Below are positions 9,000 through 17,488 of a stretch of DNA of 64,000 nucleotides, piece after piece. The position numbers and the translations under genes were made by a program. The stretch's first letter is position 1. Each line of letters starts with the position of its first letter. Origin of the DNA: Acrocarpospora macrocephala (GTDB taxonomy: Bacteria; Actinomycetota; Actinomycetes; Streptosporangiales; Streptosporangiaceae); contig NZ_BLAE01000003.1 of assembly GCF_009687865.1 (NCBI RefSeq), forward strand, positions 54,873 through 118,872, in the 5' to 3' direction. The notes beneath the pieces were generated by a model. The model searched no databases and had not been told where the DNA came from. It worked only from the letters and a program-made list of their open reading frames with translations.

Positions 9000-9070
9000 A
9001 GGTGGAGACGGGATTTGAACCCGTGTACACGGCTTTGCAGGCCGTTGCCTCGCCTCTCGGCCACTCCACC
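9000..9070 (-). tRNA. tRNA-Cys (anticodon GCA)
   Basis: The minus strand folds into a full cloverleaf of 71 bases. The acceptor stem GGTGGAG pairs with CTCCACC, the discriminator is T, the anticodon arm is CGGCCTGCAAAGCCG with GCA in the loop, and the T arm contains GGGTTCAAATCCC. CCA is not encoded. Confidence 0.95.
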
Positions 9071-9084
9071 GGGGAAGATCTGCG

Positions 9085-9156
9085 AGCGGAAGACGGGATT
9101 CGAACCCGCGACCCTCACCTTGGCAAGGTGATGCTCTACCACTGAGCCACTTCCGC
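9085..9156 (-). tRNA. tRNA-Gly (anticodon GCC)
   Basis: A 72-base cloverleaf on the minus strand, 14 bases upstream of the tRNA-Cys gene. The acceptor GCGGAAG pairs with CTTCCGC, the anticodon arm is CACCTTGCCAAGGTG with GCC, and the T arm contains GGGTTCGAATCCC. The two tRNAs are probably cotranscribed. Confidence 0.95.
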
Positions 9157-9206
9157 GCACGCCTCGCGGCGACCCTCGGATTCTAGCGGGTTTTCGTCAG
9201 CCGCCG

Positions 9207-9872
9207 TTAATCCTGCGTGCGCGTGGCGAGGTTGCGGAACGCCCGGTCGGCGCCCCGCTCGATGGCGGGCAGCATCAGGAAGATCTCCAGGATGCGGGTG
9301 AGCCGGTGCACCTCGATGCGGTGGAAGTCGGGGCCTTCCGCGCGAGCCAGCACGAGCGAGAGAGCCAGCGGCGGCAGCGGCGCCGTGATCAGGTGCAGGC
9401 CGGATTCGAGCGTCGACGCGGTCGGTCTGGACGGGGTTTCGGCCGGGTATGGGATGGTTTCCGGGGCGCGCCAGCTGGAGTAGACGGTTTCCCGGGGCGT
9501 ACGTTCGGTTCCGGCGGCGGCCCAGTCGGCGCTGAACAGGACCGGCATCGAGTCGATGAGGGTGGCCAGGGCGCGTTCGCCGGCCGTGGTCAGGAACTTG
9601 AGGATTTCCAGTTCCGGGTAGGTGCCCGGCGCTTCCCGGGTGGACCAGACGCCTTCGATCTTGATGTCGTCGAGCTCTTCCAGGGCGCTGATCAGGTATT
9701 CGCGGGGCGCCGCGTCCGGCCAGTACACGGTGAAGTCGTCGACGGCCCGGCCGTCACCGCGTTCCAGCACGATGACCTGGGTGATATCCGCGCCGGCCGA
9801 CCCGAGCGCGCTGGTCACCTGACCCAGCGAACCCGGACGATCCGGCACGGCGATACGCAGCCGCAACAACAT
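9207..9872 (-). CDS. ACT domain-containing protein
   Basis: A 221-residue cytoplasmic protein. Residues 1-75 form an ACT domain (LRLRIAVPDRPGSLGQVTSALGS, then ADITQVIVLER), the small fold that binds amino acids in regulatory proteins. The C-terminal 140 residues hold no motif I recognise. Similar actinobacterial proteins are annotated only as amino acid-binding ACT proteins. An ATG 14 codons upstream exists, but the one chosen has GGGGAGG seven bases ahead and begins at the domain's first strand. It may sense an amino acid; its target is unknown. Confidence 0.8.
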   Translation of the reverse strand: MLLRLRIAVPDRPGSLGQVTSALGSAGADITQVIVLERGDGRAVDDFTVYWPDAAPREYLISALEELDDIKIEGVWSTREAPGTYPELEILKFLTTAGERALATLIDSMPVLFSADWAAAGTERTPRETVYSSWRAPETIPYPAETPSRPTASTLESGLHLITAPLPPLALSLVLARAEGPDFHRIEVHRLTRILEIFLMLPAIERGADRAFRNLATRTQD

Positions 9873-9961
9873 GGACGCCTCCCCGACCGCTCCAGACCTC
9901 AGATTATCGGCCATAACGCGATCTTGTAACCCGAGGACCCGCTCAAAGACGGGACAATGGC

Positions 9962-11080
9962 ATGGTGAAAATCGGGACGCTCGACGTGTGGCCGCCGGTG
10001 GTGCTCGCCCCGATGGCCGGAATCACCAACATCGCCTTCCGCACCCTCTGCCGCGAGCAGGGCGGCGGCCTCTTCGTCTGCGAGATGATCACCTCGCGCG
10101 CGCTGGTCGAGCGCAACCCGCTGACCTTCGAAATGATCAGATTCGGCCCGCACGAACGCCCCCGAAGCCTCCAGCTGTACGGAGTCGACCCGGCCATCAT
10201 CGGCAAGGCCGCCCGAATGATCGCGGAAGAGGATCTGGCCGACCATATCGACCTCAACTTCGGCTGCCCCGTGCCCAAGGTGACGCGACGTGGCGGCGGG
10301 TCGGCGCTCCCGTACAAGCGGAGGCTCCTGCGGGCGATCCTGCGCGAAGCCGTCACGAACGCGGGCGGTCTGCCGGTGACGATGAAGATGCGTAAAGGCA
10401 TCGACGACGATCACCTGACATATCTGGACGCGGGCCGGATCGCCGCAGAAGAGGGAATCGCGGCCATCGCCCTCCACGCCCGGACCGCCAAGCAGCACTA
10501 CGGCGGCGCCGCCGACTGGGACGCCATCAAACGTCTGAAAGACGCGGTTCCCGACATCCCCGTCCTCGGCAACGGCGACATCTGGACCGCCGACGACGCC
10601 CTCCGCATGGTCGCCCAGACCGGCTGCGACGGCGTGGTCGTCGGCCGCGGCTGCCTCGGCCGCCCCTGGCTCTTCCGCGACCTGGAGAACGCCTTCAACG
10701 GCAGCCCCGACCGCGCCCGCCCCACCCTCGGCGAGGTCACCCGCACCCTCCTCCGCCACGCCGAACTCCTCTGCGAGGTCATCGGCAGCGAGCGGTACGG
10801 CGTGGCCGACTTCCGCAAACACATCGGCTGGTACCTCAAGGGCTTCGTCGTAGGCGCCGAAACCCGCCGCGTCCTCGCCCTCTCCACCAGCCTGGCCGAA
10901 CTCGAAGACCACCTCGCCGAACTCGACCACACCCAGCCCTGGCCCGGCGAAGCCGCCGACGGCCCCCGCGGCAAGAGCGGCGAACGCCAGAAGGTCCTGC
11001 TCCCACACGGCTGGCTCGACGACCCCGACGAACTCGCCATCCCTTCCCCCGACGCCGAGGACGCGACTTCGGGTGGCTAA
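9962..11080 (+). CDS. dusB: tRNA-dihydrouridine synthase
   Basis: FMN enzyme that reduces specific uridines in tRNA D-loops to dihydrouridine. The 372-residue protein has the Dus barrel signatures APMAGITNIAFRTLC, the catalytic cysteine segment DLNFGCPVPKVTRRGGGSAL (about C103), KMRKGID, IALHARTAKQHYGG and VLGNGDIWTADDA with the FMN phosphate loop VVVGRGCLGRPWLF. A C-terminal helical tRNA-recognition domain follows. Actinobacterial members are usually named DusB. It is divergent from the ACT gene and its last four bases overlap the convergent kinase gene. Confidence 0.9.
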   Translation: MVKIGTLDVWPPVVLAPMAGITNIAFRTLCREQGGGLFVCEMITSRALVERNPLTFEMIRFGPHERPRSLQLYGVDPAIIGKAARMIAEEDLADHIDLNFGCPVPKVTRRGGGSALPYKRRLLRAILREAVTNAGGLPVTMKMRKGIDDDHLTYLDAGRIAAEEGIAAIALHARTAKQHYGGAADWDAIKRLKDAVPDIPVLGNGDIWTADDALRMVAQTGCDGVVVGRGCLGRPWLFRDLENAFNGSPDRARPTLGEVTRTLLRHAELLCEVIGSERYGVADFRKHIGWYLKGFVVGAETRRVLALSTSLAELEDHLAELDHTQPWPGEAADGPRGKSGERQKVLLPHGWLDDPDELAIPSPDAEDATSGG

Positions 11081-11928
11081 CCGCTCAGCTCCGATTCAGG
11101 GATCAGGGCCCTGACCCACGCCGCGGCGCTCGATCGTTCCCCCGGGGGCCCTGCCGCTCTGGCGAAGAGGGCTTCGACATTTCTGGCCGTCTGCGCAGGG
11201 AGGCCAGGCAGGAAGTCCGGCCGCTGGGATGGAAGCAGATACGGGTTCCGGGTCAGCACCCGGGCGATGAGCAGCGCGAGTTTATACCGGTCAGTATCGA
11301 TATCCGGCCCGCTATGAGGTTCATAGGGATCAGTCCAGTCCGGCGTGGTCGGCTGCGGCAGCACGCCCGGCTCTCCCGAGATGGTGATGCCGTCGCAGTC
11401 GAGCAGGAATACGGTGACCGGACGCGGAGACCAGAGGAGATTCCGCATCGAGACGTCACCGACCACCAGTCGCCGGGAATGGAGGAACCTGAACAGCTCG
11501 GCGGTCTGCCGGGCGACGTCGAGGCGGTCCTCGATGGCGAGCGGAGCGATGTCGCCCCAGAGCGGTTTCCGTTCGTAGAGGAGATACTGCAACTCGCGGA
11601 GCCGCGGGCCCGCGGGCGTGTCACCCCAGAATCGTTCGGGAACCCTCCGCATGACGAACCCTCTGACCTGGTCACATTCGATGACACACGCCAGCGGCCA
11701 GGCCGTCTGGCGCATCAGGAATTCGCGGTCCGCTTCGGTGAGCTCCTCGGGGAAGTCGACAAGACGCTGCAAAGCAGCCCCGTTCACCGGAAGCAGGCTC
11801 GGATTGTACGCCTTGAACACGTAACCGGTCTCCGGCCCGAGCAGTTCATGCACCACGCCCTGACCGCCGGAGTTCAGCCTGTCGCCGAGCACGAGTTCGC
11901 TCCGGCCGGTGGCGTCAGAAGATGTCAT
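11077..11928 (-). CDS. protein kinase-like component of the EACC1/caspase module
   Basis: A 283-residue protein with a degenerate serine/threonine kinase fold of the YegI/TerY-associated kind. The glycine loop is SGGQGVV, the beta-3 lysine is in VFKAYNP (about K39), the catalytic loop is VVGDVSMRN (D158, N163, with the usual His-Arg replaced), and the metal aspartate sits in LLDCDG (D177) instead of DFG. Key catalytic residues are therefore present despite odd surroundings. No transmembrane segment is seen. Its ATG lies inside the end of the caspase gene (14-base overlap), so it is translated with it. I infer that it phosphorylates or senses a partner in this conflict module. Confidence 0.8.
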   Translation of the reverse strand: MTSSDATGRSELVLGDRLNSGGQGVVHELLGPETGYVFKAYNPSLLPVNGAALQRLVDFPEELTEADREFLMRQTAWPLACVIECDQVRGFVMRRVPERFWGDTPAGPRLRELQYLLYERKPLWGDIAPLAIEDRLDVARQTAELFRFLHSRRLVVGDVSMRNLLWSPRPVTVFLLDCDGITISGEPGVLPQPTTPDWTDPYEPHSGPDIDTDRYKLALLIARVLTRNPYLLPSQRPDFLPGLPAQTARNVEALFARAAGPPGERSSAAAWVRALIPESELSG

Positions 11929-13351
11929 CGGCGGGAAGGATAGTGAACCCGGGTTGCAAGTCGGGAACGATGATCGTGGCGCCCCCCGGCGCGCCAGAAG
12001 AGCCCGAGTTGACGACGGAAGTGATCAGGGAGTGGGCGTACTCGTTCAGCACCTGCGCGGGGCCGAACGTGCCATCACAGATGAACGCCCGCACGGTGGC
12101 GACCTGGCTCACCGTGACCGGGTCGGCCTGACCGAATCCGAACGCCAGGATGTTGGGGTGCGCCCGCCAGCGCGGGTCGACGAGCCGGCGATACGCGGCG
12201 GGCCATTCGTCGGCGTCATAGGGCGTCCCTCCGGTCAGGAAGAAGACCGTCGGGCGCAACACGTGGTGGCCGTCCGACTTCAGGGCGAGGACGTCGTGGT
12301 TGATCGTCATACGCAACAGGTTCATGATCGCGCTGTAGTTGGTCCCTCCGGAAGCCAGCAGCCCGGGCACGGACGTCACCGTGCTCAGGTCGGACAGGGG
12401 CAACAGCACTTGTGCCGTGTCGGAGAAGCTCATCAGACAGAATCGTGTCCTGTCGGCGACCACCGGATTGCCGCCGATCGCGAAGTGCAATTCGGATAGC
12501 GAATTGTTGATCTGCTCAATGGCCGGGCCCGCCAGCGCGAACGATTCCTCGCACACCAGATAGAACGGCAGCACCATCTCGCCGCTGTAGGGTGCGCGCG
12601 GCGTCAATTGAGGTCTGGCCGAGGCGGCCCCGTGGGCCGCGTTCCGGGTGAAACGAAAACCGTGCACCGTGTCGCTGCCGTGCTGACTCGGCTCTGGCCG
12701 GCCCGCCCGCGCGAGCCTATTTCGCAGATGCGGGAAGAGAACGCCGAGCGTGAGCTCCTCGGATTCCCCGGGAATACCGGCGCGGATCAGCTCGACCAGC
12801 GCGCCGGTGAATGACGTGGTGGTATCCGCCTGCCGCTCCAACGGCACGACATGAGCCGCGTTATCGCTGGCGGTCAGCACATAGGATCCGTGGATATCGG
12901 TGATGTCCCCGGCCGAGCCCGACAGGGCCTCGATCGCGCGACCCGAGAAGCAGCAGTCCAGAATGACGATCTTCGTGCGGGCCGGACTGTCCACCAAAGC
13001 TTCTCGGATGCGCTGATATTCCAGCCCGGTGTAGTCGGCGTCCCCTGACTCGGTGTCGGTGAGCGCGAGGCAGAGCCGTCCATCCGGGAGAAGCGTTCCG
13101 TGCCCGACGAAGTACAGCAGCAGCACCCGATCCGTGTTGCGAGCCTGCCGCCGGATGTCCTGGAGGAGCCGCCGGACGTCGGTCGGATCCTGGTGCACGG
13201 TGACGAGCGAATCCGGCCACCCGCAGAGTTCTCTGTCCGTGAGCACCCGCCTGAACTGGGCCAGGCTGTTCGCCGCCGCCGGAAGCTGCGGAAAATGACC
13301 GTCCTCGTAGCGGGCGGTGCCGATGAGAATGGCCCTCGACCCGTCATTCAT
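11915..13351 (-). CDS. caspase-like protease fused to a degenerate VWA domain, EACC1-associated
   Basis: A 478-residue protein. Residues 1-235 are a caspase/metacaspase (peptidase C14) domain with the catalytic histidine in LYFVGHG (about H84) and the cysteine in ILDCCFSG (C134). Residues 258-440 are a VWA fold of the TerY type (LPFYLVCEESF, GGTNYSAIMNLL, VFFLTGGTPYD), whose metal site DxSxS has become ExSxA and whose final Asp is Gly. The ATG overlaps the EACC1 stop by eight bases; a GTG five codons earlier is also open. Known families: 'caspase, EACC1-associated type' in counter-invader conflict systems of multicellular bacteria. It is probably a proteolytic effector; its target is unknown. 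Confidence 0.85.
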   Translation of the reverse strand: MNDGSRAILIGTARYEDGHFPQLPAAANSLAQFRRVLTDRELCGWPDSLVTVHQDPTDVRRLLQDIRRQARNTDRVLLLYFVGHGTLLPDGRLCLALTDTESGDADYTGLEYQRIREALVDSPARTKIVILDCCFSGRAIEALSGSAGDITDIHGSYVLTASDNAAHVVPLERQADTTTSFTGALVELIRAGIPGESEELTLGVLFPHLRNRLARAGRPEPSQHGSDTVHGFRFTRNAAHGAASARPQLTPRAPYSGEMVLPFYLVCEESFALAGPAIEQINNSLSELHFAIGGNPVVADRTRFCLMSFSDTAQVLLPLSDLSTVTSVPGLLASGGTNYSAIMNLLRMTINHDVLALKSDGHHVLRPTVFFLTGGTPYDADEWPAAYRRLVDPRWRAHPNILAFGFGQADPVTVSQVATVRAFICDGTFGPAQVLNEYAHSLITSVVNSGSSGAPGGATIIVPDLQPGFTILPADDIF

Positions 13352-13700
13352 CGTCGAAGCCGTCACGCAGGAAGACCTGCACCAGGGACGCGACCTTGTC
13401 GATGTCCGTATCGGAGTCCAGTTCCAGCTCCGCGCCGTCGGCGCGCCGCAGATGGAGCCGGATTTGTGAGCGGCGGGTGCTCAAATACCCGGGTATCGTC
13501 TGCGCCAGCGCGATCAGGACGCTCAGCGAGCTCACGGCGAGGGCGATGAGGTCGATTCCGTCGCCGAGTTCCTCCGGGCCGGGGGGCCGCTGGATCGCGC
13601 GTGTCCTTCCGGCCAGTTCGCGTTCGGTTCGCAGCCAATTCCACAAGGCGGCGTACTCGGCCGGCCTATCGGGCGCCGAGATTCGTATCCGCACCTCCAT
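13344..13700 (-). CDS. EACC1, effector-associated constant component
   Basis: A 118-residue protein with a beta-rich N-terminus (MEVRIRISAPD), a helix with basic residues, one membrane-like segment at residues 50-70 (IDLIALAVSSLSVLIALAQT) and a ferredoxin-like or beta tail (SQIRLHLRRADGAELELDSD). This layout and the neighbour match the effector-associated constant component 1 described by comparative genomics as the invariant partner of diverse effectors. AAGGGGGG precedes the ATG. It is the first gene of a tightly overlapping three-gene unit with the caspase-VWA protein and the kinase. It probably tethers or gates the effector at the membrane; that role is inferred. Confidence 0.85.
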   Translation of the reverse strand: MEVRIRISAPDRPAEYAALWNWLRTERELAGRTRAIQRPPGPEELGDGIDLIALAVSSLSVLIALAQTIPGYLSTRRSQIRLHLRRADGAELELDSDTDIDKVASLVQVFLRDGFDDE

Positions 13701-13792
13701 TGGGCCCGCCCCCCTTGCTCGCCGAACCCCTGCGGAAATCGTTGCAGGAATCGCCGGGCCCCGGAAGAGTTTCCCGCCACAACACGCCGGAA

Positions 13793-16288
13793 TTACATCC
13801 GGCTCAGGCCGCTGACATGGAGGACGGCGAAGCCCGCCTCGTCGGAGGCGGCGAGGTCGACTTCGGCTTTGATGGACCAGTCGCCGTGGCCGGCGGGGTC
13901 CTCGATGACCTGGCGGACGCGCCAGAGTTCCTTTTCCTCCTCGATCTGGAGGAAGGCGGGGCCGCGGGCCGAAGGGCCGGTGCCGATCTCGTCGTGTTCC
14001 TCGTAGTAGGCGTCCATAGCGGAGGCCCAGTCGACGTCGGGGTAGAGCTCTTCGAGTTCTTCCTGCTTGTCCAGGGCGGTGAGTTCGACCAGGCGGAACA
14101 TGGCGTTGCGGACCAGGACGCGGAAGGCGCGCGTGTTGGCGGTGACCGGGCGGAGCTTGGATTCGAGCTCGTCGCGGGTTTCGAGGGCCTCGGAGGGGTT
14201 GGCGAGTTTCTCCCACTCGTCGATGAGGCTGGAGTCGACCTGGCGGACCAGCTCGCCCAGCCATTCGATCAAGTCGATGAGATCGTCGGTCTTGGCGTGT
14301 TCGGGGACGGTCTTGGAGAGGGCGCGGTAGGCGTCGGCGAGGTAGCGCAGGACGGTGCCCTCGGAGCGGGCGAGCTCGTAGAACTGGATGTAGTCCACGA
14401 AGGTCATCGCGCGTTCGTACATGTCGCGGACGATGCCCTTGGGGCTGACCGTGTGGTCGCCGACCCAGGGGTGGCCCTGGCGGTAGGTCTCGTACGCGCC
14501 GAAGAGCAGGGTCTCCAGCGGCATCGGATAGGTGATCTCCTGGAGCAGCTCCATCCGCTCCTCGTACTCGATGCCGTCGGCTTTCATCTGGGCGACGGCT
14601 TCGCCGCGGGCCTTGTTGAGCTGGGCGTGCAGGATCTGGCGCGGGTCGTCGAGGGTGGATTCGACGATGGAGACGATGTCCAGCGCGTACGTGGGGGAGT
14701 CGGGGGACAGCAGCTCGAAGGTGGCCAGGGCGAAGGTGGACAGGGCCTGGTTGAGGGCGAAGTCCTGCTGGAGGTCGACGGTGAGGCGGGCGCGGCGGCC
14801 CTGGTCGTCGGGTTCCTTGAGGGTTTCCACGATGCCGCCCGCGAGCAGGGAGCGGTAGATCGCGATGGCGTGGCTGATGTGGCGGCGCTGCCACTTGCGG
14901 TCTTCGTGGTTGTCGGTGAGCAGGCTCTTCATGGCCTGGAAGCAGTCGCCGGGGCGGTTGATGACGGCCAGCAGCATGGCGTTGCTGACCTTGAAGCGAG
15001 AGGTCAGCGGTTCCGGTTCGGCGGCCTGGAGGTTGGCGAAGGTCTCCTCGCTCCAGTTGACGAAACCCTCCGGGGGCTTCTTGCGGGCGTAGCCGCGGCG
15101 GCGTTTCGGGTCGTCGCCGATCTTGGCGAGGGCGCGCTCGTTCTCGATGACGTGGTCGGGGGCCTGGCAGGCGACATACCCGATGGTATCGAAGCCGGCG
15201 CGGCCGGCGCGGCCCGCGATCTGGTGGAACTCGCGGGCGCGCAGGCGGCGGACGCGGTTGCCGTCGAACTTGGTGAGCGCGGTGAACAGGACGGTGCGGA
15301 TCGGGACGTTGACGCCGACGCCGAGGGTGTCGGTGCCGCAGATGACCTTCAGCAGGCCGGCCTGGGCGAGGCGTTCGACGAGGCGGCGGTATTTGGGCAG
15401 CATGCCGGCGTGGTGCACGCCGATGCCGTGCCGTACCAGCCGGGAGAGCGCACGCCCGAACTTCGTGGTGAACCGGAAATTTCCGATAAGGGTGGCGATG
15501 GATTCTTTTTCGGCTTTGGAGCACATGTTGATGGACATGAGCGCCTGGGCGCGTTCCATCGCGGCGGCCTGGGTGAAGTGCACGACGTACACGGGGGCCT
15601 GGTTGGTGGTCAGGAACTCTTCCAGGGTCTCGTGCAGGGGACTCATCCGGTACGAGTAGACCAGCGGAACCGGGCGTTCCGAATTCTTGACCACAGCCGT
15701 GGGGCGGCCGGTGCGGCGGGTCAGGTCCTTCTCGAAGCGCTCGACGTCGCCGAGCGTCGCCGACATCAGGACGAACTGCGCCTGCGGGAGCTCCAGTAGC
15801 GGGACCTGCCAGGCCCAGCCCCGGTCGGGTTCGGCGTAGAAGTGGAACTCGTCCATGATGACCATGCCGACATCGGCGCGCGCCCCTTCGGCCAGCGCCA
15901 CCTGCGCCAGGATCTCCGCGGTGCAGCAGATGATCGGGGCGTCCGCGTTCACGGAGGCGTCCCCGGTCATCATGCCGACGTTCTCGGTCCCGAACACCGC
16001 GCACAGGTCGAAGAACTTCTCCGACACCAGCGCCTTGATCGGAGCCGTGTAGAAGCTGACCTCGTCCCGCGCCAGCGCCGCGAAGTGCGCCCCGGCGGCC
16101 ACCAGGCTCTTCCCCGAACCGGTCGGCGTCGCCAGGATCACGTTGCTGCCCGAGACCACCTCCATGAGGGCCTCTTCCTGCGCCGGATACAGCGTCAGAC
16201 CACGTTCCTCGTTCCACTGCACGAACGTCTCGAACAGGGAATCAGGGTCGGCGGTCTGCGGCAGTCGTTGCGTGAGGTTGAGGTCCAC
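13793..16288 (-). CDS. DEAD/DEAH-box helicase with C-terminal DUF3516
   Basis: An 831-residue superfamily 2 helicase of the Ski2-like type. Motif I is ATPTGSGKS, motif Ia TAPIKALVSEK, motif II the DEFH box in VIMDEFHFY, motif III MSATLGD, motif V TDTLGVGVNVP and motif VI HQIAGRAGRAGFD. The C-terminal half, from about residue 430, is the DUF3516 region found only with this helicase family in actinobacteria. It probably unwinds structured RNA or processes RNA; its exact role is not established. It is in the same direction as the EACC1 genes, with a 92-base gap, so shared transcription is possible but need not mean shared function. Confidence 0.9.
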   Translation of the reverse strand: MDLNLTQRLPQTADPDSLFETFVQWNEERGLTLYPAQEEALMEVVSGSNVILATPTGSGKSLVAAGAHFAALARDEVSFYTAPIKALVSEKFFDLCAVFGTENVGMMTGDASVNADAPIICCTAEILAQVALAEGARADVGMVIMDEFHFYAEPDRGWAWQVPLLELPQAQFVLMSATLGDVERFEKDLTRRTGRPTAVVKNSERPVPLVYSYRMSPLHETLEEFLTTNQAPVYVVHFTQAAAMERAQALMSINMCSKAEKESIATLIGNFRFTTKFGRALSRLVRHGIGVHHAGMLPKYRRLVERLAQAGLLKVICGTDTLGVGVNVPIRTVLFTALTKFDGNRVRRLRAREFHQIAGRAGRAGFDTIGYVACQAPDHVIENERALAKIGDDPKRRRGYARKKPPEGFVNWSEETFANLQAAEPEPLTSRFKVSNAMLLAVINRPGDCFQAMKSLLTDNHEDRKWQRRHISHAIAIYRSLLAGGIVETLKEPDDQGRRARLTVDLQQDFALNQALSTFALATFELLSPDSPTYALDIVSIVESTLDDPRQILHAQLNKARGEAVAQMKADGIEYEERMELLQEITYPMPLETLLFGAYETYRQGHPWVGDHTVSPKGIVRDMYERAMTFVDYIQFYELARSEGTVLRYLADAYRALSKTVPEHAKTDDLIDLIEWLGELVRQVDSSLIDEWEKLANPSEALETRDELESKLRPVTANTRAFRVLVRNAMFRLVELTALDKQEELEELYPDVDWASAMDAYYEEHDEIGTGPSARGPAFLQIEEEKELWRVRQVIEDPAGHGDWSIKAEVDLAASDEAGFAVLHVSGLSRM

Positions 16289-16346
16289 GCCCCCTATCCT
16301 GCCCCCGACAGCCGCATTCGCCGAACGGGAATGTCAGCTCCCGCTG

Positions 16347-16748
16347 TCAGACCCGCTCCAGCACGACGACCGGGATCTCGCGCGAGGTCTTCTTCTGGTA
16401 GTCGTCGTACGCGGGCCAGGCCGCCGCCATCACCCGCCACATGTCCGGCTTCTCCGCCGCCGTGGCCGTGCGCGCGCGAGCCTTGAAGCGCTCGCCCAAC
16501 ACCTGGAACTCCACCTCGGGGTTGGCCTCCAGGTTGAGGAACCACTCCGGTGGCTGCGGGGCGCCGCCCTTGGACGCGACCACCAGATAGGTGTCCCCAT
16601 ACCGCTGGTAGATGAGCGGCGTGGTGTGCTGCTTGCCCGTGCGGCGGCCCTTGGTCGTGAGCAGCGCGGCCGTCGTGCCCTGCCAGTCGTGGCCTTCCTG
16701 GCCGTCCGTGGCCAGGTACCTTTCAATATGTTGCGCACCAAAGAGCAT
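16347..16748 (-). CDS. deazaflavin-dependent nitroreductase-family protein
   Basis: A 133-residue split-barrel protein of the Ddn family, which uses cofactor F420 or related deazaflavins. The marks are TAALLTTKGRRTGK, the GDTYLVVASKGGAPQPPEWFLNL cluster in shortened form (YLVVASKGGAP then PEWFLNLEANP) and RARTATAAEKP. The start has GGGAGG nine bases upstream and fits the family N-terminus better than an ATG 11 codons earlier. It lies 25 bases after the TetR gene in the same direction, so it may be cotranscribed and under the same repressor. The substrate is unknown. Confidence 0.85.
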   Translation of the reverse strand: MLFGAQHIERYLATDGQEGHDWQGTTAALLTTKGRRTGKQHTTPLIYQRYGDTYLVVASKGGAPQPPEWFLNLEANPEVEFQVLGERFKARARTATAAEKPDMWRVMAAAWPAYDDYQKKTSREIPVVVLERV

Positions 16749-16773
16749 GGTCGCCACCTCCCTTTCGACCGCG

Positions 16774-17376
16774 TCAACCATCCGAGGCGTCGATCAATTC
16801 CAGGGCGACCTTCAGTGAGGTGTCGGCCCGCTCCGTGTCTGTCACGTCGGGCATCATGAACCACACCGCATGCAGCGCGAACACGGCCAGCGTCCGCTTC
16901 AGCCGGACCGTCAGCGAATCGTCGGTGTCGACGAAGAACCCCATCAATGCCAGCATTTTTTCGCGCATCTGGCCCATGGTCTGGTGGCCCTTAAGCGCCG
17001 TCTGATTGCGCTCCATGAAACGCATGATCTGGCCCTGGCTGCCCGCGTGCAGCCAGTCGGCATAACGCCGGATGGCCTCGCGCCGGACCTCCGGCGTGCG
17101 CGGCTGGTCGCGCACCCAGTCGATCAGGGAGTCCATGAAGGTCACCCGATCGATCATCATGCTCGCGACGATGTCTTCTTTCGTCTTGAAGTGGTAGTAC
17201 AGTGCCGCTTTCGTCACCCCGAGTTCCTCGGCGATCTCCCGCAGCGAGGTCGCCTCGTAGCCTTGCTCGGTGAAAAGCCGGAGCGCGATCTCCTGGATAC
17301 GCGCGCGTGTGTCCCGTGGACGCTCGTCGCCGGTCTCGGTGGCGAACGCACTGTCCGTGCTCGTTCGCTCGCTCAT
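16774..17376 (-). CDS. TetR-family transcriptional regulator
   Basis: A 200-residue repressor with an N-terminal TetR helix-turn-helix (IQEIALRLFTEQGYEATSLR, then EELGVTKAALYYHFKTKEDI) and a variable ligand-binding C-terminal domain. Two in-frame ATGs lie two codons apart; the downstream one has AGG with correct spacing. It is divergent from a DHA2 exporter, the classic arrangement in which the TetR protein represses both itself and the pump until a toxic ligand binds. Operator-like repeats lie between the genes. Confidence 0.9.
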   Translation of the reverse strand: MSERTSTDSAFATETGDERPRDTRARIQEIALRLFTEQGYEATSLREIAEELGVTKAALYYHFKTKEDIVASMMIDRVTFMDSLIDWVRDQPRTPEVRREAIRRYADWLHAGSQGQIMRFMERNQTALKGHQTMGQMREKMLALMGFFVDTDDSLTVRLKRTLAVFALHAVWFMMPDVTDTERADTSLKVALELIDASDG

Positions 17377-17401
17377 GATCACCTATGTCCCTTTTATTCA
17401 A

Positions 17402-17460
17402 CTTGACGGGCGGCAAGTAAGGACCCTACCGTATCTCAGGTACCTAGCCGGTCGGCAAGT
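17402..17460 (+). promoter_or_regulatory. exporter promoter with two TetR operator-like repeats
   Basis: TTGACG at 17404-17409 and TACCGT at 17428-17433 (18-base spacer) form a plausible sigma-70 promoter for the exporter. Two related sequences share CGGCAAGTAAG. The first is an inverted repeat ACTTG-N8-CAAGT (17402-17419) that covers the -35 element. The second, CTAGCCGGTCGGCAAG (17445-17460), is an imperfect palindrome around GCCG-GT-CGGC that lies just past the -10. That placement fits repression by the neighbouring TetR protein. Confidence 0.6.
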
Positions 17461-17488
17461 AAGTAAGAGTTTATCAAGGGGGCCCCCA

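Noticed and set aside
8957-9145. 62-codon frame crossing the terminator and both tRNA genes
   Set aside because: The sequence is fully explained by the hairpin and two cloverleaf tRNAs on the other strand.
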